The notes beneath the pieces were generated by a model that saw only the letters and a program-made list of their open reading frames with translations, ran no database searches and was not told where the DNA came from. From the NCBI GenBank assembly GCA_045114665.1, contig JBGUKW010000005.1, positions 1 to 19,650 on the forward strand: a DNA stretch of 19,650 nucleotides, given 5' to 3'. The translations under genes and the position numbers were made by a program. This DNA comes from CADAWZ01 sp045114665. GTDB taxonomy: Bacteria; Vulcanimicrobiota; CADAWZ01. Positions 14,629 through 19,650 of this stretch are shown piece after piece (the stretch's first letter is position 1; every line of letters starts with the position of its first letter).

Positions 14629-14656
14629 TTTTACCTATTCTATTTTACCTATTCTA
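14629..14656. repeat. 14-bp perfect tandem duplication at the methyltransferase stop
   Basis: TTTTACCTATTCTA occurs twice in a row (14629-14642 and 14643-14656). The second copy contains the TAG stop of the methyltransferase gene on the minus strand. Confidence 0.9.
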
Positions 14657-15448
14657 TACATCCCAAATTTTGAAAATATCTTTATATCTTTTTTCCGATA
14701 ATTCCACATATTCAGGCATAATATCAATACCAATAAATTTTCTTTTCATCAATATTGCCTGTATGCCTGTAGTTGAACTTCCACAAAATGGATCGAGTAT
14801 CAAGTCGCCTTCTTTAGTAGAGGCTTCTATAATTCTTTTCAAAACAGCCAAAGGCTTTTGAGCTGGATGTGAACCTGATTTTTTCTCAGATTTTTTTGCA
14901 GATGGAATGACCCAAACAGACCTCATCTGTTTTCCTTCTTTTTTTATTGGATCATCTTCCCAATTCTTAAATTTCATCTCTTTGTAATTGAAAGTGTAAT
15001 TTTTTTTGTTGTCTTTCTTAGCCCAAAGTATAGTTTCGTGGCTTGCTGTAAAACACTTACAAGAGAGATTTGGCGGTGCATTTGGTTTAAACCAAGCAAT
15101 ATCATTTATTATCTTAAATTTTTCAGATAAAAGAGCATAACCTGTTGAGTAAATAGAATGATATGTGCCACTTATCCAAATTGTGCCATTTGGTTTTAGA
15201 ACTCTTGCACAGGCTCTTATCCATTTTTTTGTAAATTTTAAATTTTCTTGTAAAGTAAGTGGTTTATCCCATTCACCTTTGTCAACACTCTCCATTTTGC
15301 CACCTTTACAAGTAATTCCTCCACTTGAAAGATTATATGGAGGATCGGCAAAAATCATATCAACAGATTCTTTTGGGAGTTTTGACAAAATCTTTATTGA
15401 ATCTCCCAAATATAATCTAAAATCTTTGTCTTCAAAAAAGGGTTTCAT
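14654..15448 (-). CDS. dpnA: DpnA-like beta-class adenine-specific DNA methyltransferase
   Basis: Motif order is that of beta-class amino-methyltransferases: catalytic motif IV DPPY (35-38) precedes the AdoMet-binding motif I, DPFCGSSTTG (219-228). The stretches MIFADPPYNLSSGGITCKGG, SVDKGEWDK, VLKPNGTIWISGTYHSIYS, NAPPNLSCKCFTASHETILWA and HPAQKP closely parallel M2.DpnII (DpnA) of Streptococcus pneumoniae, which methylates adenine in GATC and also acts on single-stranded DNA. GATC is therefore the likely, but unproven, target. No restriction endonuclease or DpnM-type partner is adjacent, so it looks solitary. ATG 15448 is chosen because AAGGCGG lies just upstream; a TTG six codons earlier is also open. 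It is 26 bp behind the MetE-like gene, apparently in one operon. Confidence 0.92.
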   Translation of the reverse strand: MKPFFEDKDFRLYLGDSIKILSKLPKESVDMIFADPPYNLSSGGITCKGGKMESVDKGEWDKPLTLQENLKFTKKWIRACARVLKPNGTIWISGTYHSIYSTGYALLSEKFKIINDIAWFKPNAPPNLSCKCFTASHETILWAKKDNKKNYTFNYKEMKFKNWEDDPIKKEGKQMRSVWVIPSAKKSEKKSGSHPAQKPLAVLKRIIEASTKEGDLILDPFCGSSTTGIQAILMKRKFIGIDIMPEYVELSEKRYKDIFKIWDV

Positions 15449-15474
15449 GGTTTTTCCGCCTTTCAAGAAAAATT

Positions 15475-16521
15475 TTATTCTCCATAAATTAATTTCATCT
15501 CATCAGATAAAATACTCGTCATTGAAAGGATCTTTTCTGCTGTTTTTTCGCTAAGACTTCCTGTCCCACAAGCAGGTGATATGAATGAAAATTCAGAGAC
15601 TTTTCTTGTTTTACATATATTTTTTGCTTCATCCAAAAGTTCTGTTATTTTTGATTTTAATTCATCTATACTTATTGATTCTATTTCTTCAGATGTTGGG
15701 ACAGCTCCCCAAGCTATGGCTCCACCTTTTTCTAAGAATTTTGCCAATTTATCTTTGTACAACAAGAGAGATTTTCCATAGTTATATGAATCATAACTCA
15801 AAATGTCTGCAGGTGAATCAAGAATTATTGACCAATCCGTATTTCCGCAACAGTGAATAGCAATTTTTACATCAGGATATTCTGCTTTTATTTCATCTAT
15901 AAATGAATATATAGTTTCTGCAACTTCATCACGATTTATAGACATAACACCAGAGCCAATACTTGCCAAATATGGTTCATCTATGAAAAATATCACTTCT
16001 TTTTTTAATTTTTTCAAAAATCCGATCTGCCAAAGAGCCTTCATTTTTAGACCAGTTTTTATGATGTCTCTAAGATTGACATCAAACCAAGAAGCTCTTT
16101 TGTTTTCATCTGTTACTGTCAATGCAAAACTAAACGGTCCAGTTGTATGACCTTTTACTGCTTTTGGATTGTTTGCAATTATTTTTTCTTTTAATTCAGC
16201 GAATTTATATAAACCTGCTGAAAATTGTTCTGTGATTTTGAAATTTTCGATGTCATTTTCTTCAACTTTTGAGTAAAAATCGAGAAGTTCTTCTGGTTCG
16301 TTTTCAGGGTTTGAAAAGAATATTTTTTTATCATCAATATTTATATTTACAAAAGGAAGACCTTCTGAATATTGGACATACATGCTCTCGTAAAAAGCTC
16401 TATTAGGAAGCTGTACCCACATTGGATAATCTTTTAAATTGTCGAGAACAAGATTTGCAATGTAATCAATATCTTTATGTGGAAAACTACCTATGAGTAG
16501 TGGACTAAAATTTGCGTTCAT
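15475..16521 (-). CDS. UROD/MetE-like protein (core methionine synthase-type zinc barrel)
   Basis: A single-barrel protein of 348 residues resembling the C-terminal catalytic half of cobalamin-independent methionine synthase and related methyltransferases. The opening LLIGSFPHKD and the TGPFSF loop fit. Putative zinc ligands are His223 and Cys225 (AIHCCGN), Glu182 (FIDEP) and Cys318 (SPACGTGS), matching the His-Cys-Glu-Cys zinc site of MetE. Full-length MetE has two barrels (about 750 residues); this is a core-MetE type, often linked to corrinoid or other methyl-transfer partners. The methyl donor and acceptor cannot be told from sequence. The ribosome-binding site AGAGG precedes the ATG. It is first in a unit with the DNA methyltransferase, with no obvious metabolic link. 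Confidence 0.82.
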   Translation of the reverse strand: MNANFSPLLIGSFPHKDIDYIANLVLDNLKDYPMWVQLPNRAFYESMYVQYSEGLPFVNINIDDKKIFFSNPENEPEELLDFYSKVEENDIENFKITEQFSAGLYKFAELKEKIIANNPKAVKGHTTGPFSFALTVTDENKRASWFDVNLRDIIKTGLKMKALWQIGFLKKLKKEVIFFIDEPYLASIGSGVMSINRDEVAETIYSFIDEIKAEYPDVKIAIHCCGNTDWSIILDSPADILSYDSYNYGKSLLLYKDKLAKFLEKGGAIAWGAVPTSEEIESISIDELKSKITELLDEAKNICKTRKVSEFSFISPACGTGSLSEKTAEKILSMTSILSDEMKLIYGE

Positions 16522-16708
16522 AATTTTACCTCTGTATTTTTTATACTTATTTTTATTATTTTTTTTGCTCTTTCTTCCTGCAAAATATTTTTAAAAACAG
16601 GGATTCACAGCTAACAAATAAAATAAATAAGCACAAATTTAAATTGCACAACGAGTTAAATTTATATATGCAAAATATTTTTTTTTCATTGAAAGGGGAA
16701 ATGACAAT
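16522..16708. other. Divergent intergenic region (187 bp)
   Basis: It must hold promoters for the MetE-like gene (leftward) and the zinc-ribbon gene (rightward). On the plus strand TTGCAC at about 16644 with TATATG 15 bp later is the best, though weak, candidate. TGCAAAATATTTTT occurs twice (about 16579 and 16669). No gene is seen. Confidence 0.4.
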
Positions 16709-16942
16709 ATGCGGTATTGGATTTGTCAGTCGTGTAAACAGGGACAGGTTGATGACGAGAAACCAACAAAATGTCTAAATTGCGGTAAGGTTGGAGGTTC
16801 TTGGAAGTCAAGTGATGTCAAAAACATGGATAGTTTCAAAATCTATGAATGTACAAAATGCAATAATTCAGTTACAGAGCGTCGCCCTCCGACTTATCGT
16901 TGTTCTTGTGGTGCAAATAGTTGGAGACTATTTCGTGGTTAG
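16709..16942 (+). CDS. Small double zinc-ribbon (rubredoxin-like) protein
   Basis: A 77-residue protein with eight cysteines as four closely spaced pairs: Cys6/Cys9 and Cys22/Cys25 (first ribbon), then Cys48/Cys51 and Cys65/Cys67 (second ribbon). Both ribbons have the KCxxCG knuckle look of rubredoxin-like or zinc-ribbon domains, and the aromatic opening RYWICQSC is rubredoxin-like. It could bind two zinc or iron ions. Whether it carries electrons or binds nucleic acid or protein is not decidable here. AAAGGGG 10 bp before the ATG supports the start. An overlapping upstream ATG at 16701 is out of frame. It is divergent from the MetE-like gene. Confidence 0.85.
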   Translation: MRYWICQSCKQGQVDDEKPTKCLNCGKVGGSWKSSDVKNMDSFKIYECTKCNNSVTERRPPTYRCSCGANSWRLFRG

Positions 16943-16969
16943 ATAAATGGATTAACTAATGTTTACTAT

Positions 16970-17037
16970 GTCAAAATTTGTCCCTAAAATAAGTCAAAAT
17001 TGTAATAGTTTTAAGATTTATAAAGACAAAATTTGTC
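16970..17037 (+). promoter_or_regulatory. Repeated 13-bp sites upstream of the EcsC-like gene
   Basis: G(T/A)CAAAATTTGTC occurs at 16970-16982 and 17025-17037. A one-base-shorter, degenerate copy (GTCAAAATTGTAA) lies at 16993-17005. The second full copy is a perfect inverted repeat about its centre and overlaps the putative -35 box. The full copies are 55 bp apart, about five helical turns. They are candidate operators. Confidence 0.5.
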
Positions 17038-17061
17038 ATTCTAAATATGTTACAATAAAAT
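17033..17061 (+). promoter_or_regulatory. Putative promoter of the EcsC-like gene
   Basis: TTGTCA (17033-17038), 17 bp, TAAAAT (17056-17061), about 25 bp ahead of the ATG at 17086. The -35 box overlaps the 13-bp palindrome at 17025-17037. Confidence 0.6.
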
Positions 17062-17085
17062 ATACAAAATTTGGAGGCTAAAATT

Positions 17086-17841
17086 ATGACACCAGAAGAA
17101 ACGACCAAACTTGTTTTAAAATCTGCCTTAAAAGTTCCTGGAGTTAAAATAAATAGAGAAGAATTTTTAGAAAAAGAATTGAAAAACTATTGTGATGAAT
17201 CTCAAGTTGAAATGGCTATTAAATTATCTCCACAAAAAGCAGGAATTTCAAAGAACCTTATAGATAAAATTTCTGATATTTGTATTAACTACGAAACAAA
17301 TAAGGTAACATTAATTTCTGGTATAACTGGTTTACCTGGAGGTTGGACTTTAGCTGCTACAATTCCTGCAGATGTTGCTCAATATTTCGCACATATAATG
17401 ATAATAGCCCAAAAATTGGCATATTTACATGGTTGGAGACAAGTTGATTCTATAGAAGATGATCTCAATTCAGAATCTGCAAATGAATTATTGATTTTTA
17501 TTGCTGTAATGATGGGAGTTGGTGGTATAGGTTCTAATGTTGCCTCTTTGGCAAGTAAAATAGCAGCAAACAATGGGCTTAAATTTCTTTTTAAGGGAAT
17601 GTGGAAAAATGCAACATTTAAATTAATACAAAAAATTTTAAAGCAAATTGGAATAAAAATAACTCAAACATCTGTATCTAAAGCTTTTTCTAAAGTAGTT
17701 CCTATACTTGGAGGCATAATATCTGGTGCAGTAACATATAATACTTATAAGCCAATGTGCAAAAAACTAAAAGAAGCACTTTCCCAAAAAGTTGATGATA
17801 TTGAAGATGCTGAAATTATAAAAATTATTGAAGAAGATTAA
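17086..17841 (+). CDS. EcsC-like membrane-associated protein
   Basis: A 251-residue protein with an amphipathic N-terminal helical region and then ITGLPGGWTLAATIPADVAQ, which resembles the glycine-rich turn and Pro-Ala-Asp element of EcsC-family proteins. HIMIIAQKLAYLHGW follows, as in their IA..YG segment. Hydrophobic stretches at about 130-155 (IFIAVMMGVGGIGSNVASLA) and 205-222 (VVPILGGIISGAVTYNTY) could sit in a membrane. The tail is acidic. The family's biochemical role is undefined. The ATG is chosen because GGAGG (17073-17077) lies 8 bp upstream; a TTG at 17071 overlaps that site. A convincing terminator follows. The assignment to EcsC rests on motif resemblance only. Confidence 0.65.
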   Translation: MTPEETTKLVLKSALKVPGVKINREEFLEKELKNYCDESQVEMAIKLSPQKAGISKNLIDKISDICINYETNKVTLISGITGLPGGWTLAATIPADVAQYFAHIMIIAQKLAYLHGWRQVDSIEDDLNSESANELLIFIAVMMGVGGIGSNVASLASKIAANNGLKFLFKGMWKNATFKLIQKILKQIGIKITQTSVSKAFSKVVPILGGIISGAVTYNTYKPMCKKLKEALSQKVDDIEDAEIIKIIEED

Positions 17842-17867
17842 TAGTAAAAACGAATTTTCATTAAATC

Positions 17868-17908
17868 AAATACCAGCGGTATAATTTATATCGCTGGTAT
17901 TTTTCTTT
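17868..17908. terminator. Bidirectional terminator between convergent genes
   Basis: An 11-bp stem (AAATACCAGCG at 17868-17878, CGCTGGTATTT at about 17893-17903) is followed by T-rich DNA on the plus strand and preceded by A-rich DNA for the minus strand. It separates the EcsC-like stop from the permease stop at 17925. Confidence 0.9.
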
Positions 17909-17924
17909 TCCCTCCAAAAAAAAA

Positions 17925-19650
17925 TTATTCGTATCTAAGTGCCTCTATTGGATCGAGTTTTGAGGCCTGCCAAGCAGGATAGAATCCAAAGAATATTCCA
18001 ACACCTACTGAGAATAAAAACGAAATTATTATTGACTCTAATGAAATTATAGTTTTCAAATCTTTGAAGAAATATGGAACATACTGTGAAATAACTATGC
18101 CAAGGACAATTCCAATTATACCTCCAGTTATGGATAATTGCATTGATTCAAATAAAAATTGTCTTAAAATATCACTTCTTCTTGCACCAACAGACATTCT
18201 TATGCCAATTTCTTTAGTCCTTCCTGTTACAGAAACAAGCATTACATTCATAATTCCTATTCCACCAACTGTAAGAGATATTAAAGCTATTGATAGCAGA
18301 AGCACTCTAAATAAATTTGTTGTCTCTTCACCTGCTTCTTGAATACTTATTTGAGTTTCTATCTCAAAATCATCTGAATCATCTTCCTGCAATTTATGCC
18401 TCTGTCTCAAAAGCAATTTAATTTCCTCTACAGATTCTTCTAAATCTACATCATCAGCAATAGAACAAACTAATAAAGATAAATATTTGTCTTTATTTAG
18501 ACGAGAATAAGCTACAGTATATGGAATAAGGATACAATCATCATATGTTCCAAAAGATTGTATTTTAGTTTTTACGAGTGAATTTTTCTTATTTTTGTCA
18601 TCGTTTTCTTTTGTTTCATTTTTATTGTCATCTTTTGTTTTATCCTCTTTTGTTACACGATACATTGTTCCTTTTGGTTTTAGTATTCCAATAACTCTAA
18701 ATGGTATATTTTTTATTCTTATAAATTGATCTATTGGATCGTCCTCTTTATTAAACAATTCTTTGACAACTTCACTACCTAAGAGACACACTTGATTTCC
18801 ATTATTTAAATCTTCTTCTGTAAAAAATTCTCCGTCAGCAACCTCCCAATTTGTAATTTTATAATAATTTTCTGAAACTCCATAAACTTCTGACCTACAA
18901 TTTTTATTTCCATATACTATTTGTAAATATTTTCTTATAACTGGTGAGGAATAAGTTATAAAAGGAAATTCATTTGCTATGGCGTGACTATCTTCAATTT
19001 TCAATGTGTGAAAAATCCCATTTCTAACTCCATTAACCATTTTAATTTCTGGTCTAATATTTATGAGATTTTTTCCCATCAATGAAATTGAATCTTGAAT
19101 TGATTTAGAAACACCTTGACCAACACTGATCATCGTTATAACAGAAGCAACACCTATTATAATTCCAATAATTGCCAAAAATTCTTTTATCTTGTCTGTA
19201 TATATTGTTTTTAATAATAATTTCGCTATAACCCAAAAAGAAATTACTTTATGGGATTCCATATATGATTTTAAGGTCTTTATTAAAGATGTTTGACCAT
19301 CTGATTCATTTCTAATAGCCTCTATGGGATCGAGTTTCGACGCCTGCCAAGCAGGATAAAATCCAAAGAATATTCCAATACCAGCAGAAAATAAAAACGA
19401 AATTATTATAGACTCTGTTGAAATCACTGCTTTTAAATCTGAAAAACTTTGTGAAAGATATTGTGAGATTACAATTCCAATTACAGTTCCTATCAACCCA
19501 CCAATTAATGACAATATCATTGATTCTAACAAAAATTGTTTTAATATATCAATTCTTCTCGCTCCAAGTGCCATTCTAATACCAATTTCTCGAATTCTTT
19601 CAGTAACAGAAACAAGCATTATATTCATAATTCCTATTCCACCTACTAAA
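17925..19650 (-). CDS. MacB/FtsX-type ABC permease with tandem duplication (partial)
   Basis: The frame is open past the right edge, where the residues before the first in-window Met read LVGGIGI, continuing the MacB hallmark GGIGIMNIMLVSV. Within 567 residues there is the end of one MacB-type permease (three membrane segments, ending FGFYPAWQASKLDPIEAIR). It is followed by a complete second one: an N-terminal helix with IIGIIIGVASVITMISVG, a periplasmic MacB_PCD-like domain, then SLTVGGIGIMNVMLVSVTGRTKEIGIRM and the same FGFYPAWQASKLDPIEALR ending. MacB is normally a single such module working as a dimer with an ATPase and a MacA adaptor. This polypeptide may be a covalent dimer. A Lys/Asp/Asn-rich insert (about KEDKTKDDNKNETKEND) interrupts the second periplasmic domain. 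The ATPase is not in view. Confidence 0.9.
   Translation of the reverse strand, partial: LVGGIGIMNIMLVSVTERIREIGIRMALGARRIDILKQFLLESMILSLIGGLIGTVIGIVISQYLSQSFSDLKAVISTESIIISFLFSAGIGIFFGFYPAWQASKLDPIEAIRNESDGQTSLIKTLKSYMESHKVISFWVIAKLLLKTIYTDKIKEFLAIIGIIIGVASVITMISVGQGVSKSIQDSISLMGKNLINIRPEIKMVNGVRNGIFHTLKIEDSHAIANEFPFITYSSPVIRKYLQIVYGNKNCRSEVYGVSENYYKITNWEVADGEFFTEEDLNNGNQVCLLGSEVVKELFNKEDDPIDQFIRIKNIPFRVIGILKPKGTMYRVTKEDKTKDDNKNETKENDDKNKKNSLVKTKIQSFGTYDDCILIPYTVAYSRLNKDKYLSLLVCSIADDVDLEESVEEIKLLLRQRHKLQEDDSDDFEIETQISIQEAGEETTNLFRVLLLSIALISLTVGGIGIMNVMLVSVTGRTKEIGIRMSVGARRSDILRQFLFESMQLSITGGIIGIVLGIVISQYVPYFFKDLKTIISLESIIISFLFSVGVGIFFGFYPAWQASKLDPIEALRYE
17943..18280 (-). repeat. Intragenic duplication, copy 2 (mate at 19320-19650)
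   Basis: DNA similarity is high and ungapped at its start: CTCTAT(T/G)GGATCGAGTTT and GCCTGCCAAGCAGGATA recur at an offset of 1377 bp, exactly 459 codons. It covers the last three membrane segments of each permease module. Confidence 0.85.
19320..19650 (-). repeat. Intragenic duplication, copy 1 (mate at 17943-18280)
   Basis: The partner of the copy at 17943, running to the window edge. Stretches of near-identity alternate with diverged ones, which may reflect gene conversion or selection on the membrane segments. Confidence 0.85.

Noticed and set aside
14590..14630. Possible IS right end on the plus strand (GAGGGGATAATGGGGAGTTG)
   Set aside because: It loosely resembles the GGGGAGT end of the IS605 element, but no hairpin with good pairing or tnpB coding remnant adjoins it.

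Overview
The window is strongly A+T-rich (roughly 30 % G+C by eye) bacterial chromosome. It comes from an organism that exports proteins (a signal peptide on the 880-residue protein, MacB-type permeases) and adds CCA to tRNAs after transcription, since none of the five tRNA genes encodes it. The mix of MacB-like and YccF-like membrane proteins, a transglutaminase-fold exported protein and a core-MetE-like protein suggests a diderm from a poorly sampled lineage. The sequence alone does not fix the phylum.

Layout. (1) 1-386, + strand: 3' end of a gene with a hexapeptide repeat (MQGMPN) and a C-terminal SHOCT-like segment, ending at a shared bidirectional terminator. (2) 451-5793, - strand: an unrecognised 450-residue protein; an exported protein with a transglutaminase-like domain lacking two catalytic residues and a 16-copy heptapeptide tail; and a DppB/OppB-type permease translationally coupled to a HIT-family hydrolase (to 6295). 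(3) 6331-6953, - strand: a five-gene tRNA cluster (Ile-Ala-Gly, hairpin element, Cys-Val) behind a consensus sigma-70-type promoter and ending in a strong terminator. (4) 7016-9892: yccF, a decayed tnpB, then mazG-eno. (5) 10032-12774: a HAD phosphatase and an energy-coupling-factor pair, ecfA2-ecfT. (6) 12901-13560: an IS200/IS605 element with apparently intact tnpA and a gutted tnpB. (7) 13705-16521: larE, a DpnA-like adenine methyltransferase and a MetE-like zinc protein. (8) 16709-17841, + strand: a double zinc-ribbon protein and an EcsC-like protein. (9) 17925-end, - strand: an unusual tandemly duplicated MacB/FtsX permease running out of the window.

Most of the window is housekeeping and transport. 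mazG-eno recalls the mazG-pyrG-eno neighbourhood of enterobacteria. ecfA2-ecfT lacks ecfA1, and the IS lies about where ecfA1 usually sits. I see no defence island, CRISPR array or biosynthetic cluster.

The least explained signals are four. A hairpin element occurs twice, between tRNA-Gly and tRNA-Cys and after larE, with conserved inner sequence and compensatory outer stems. A shared inverted-repeat leader lies at nearly the same distance from the mazG and ecfA2 starts. Near-identical 13-bp sites lie upstream of the EcsC-like gene. The last permease carries an internal duplication of exactly 459 codons.
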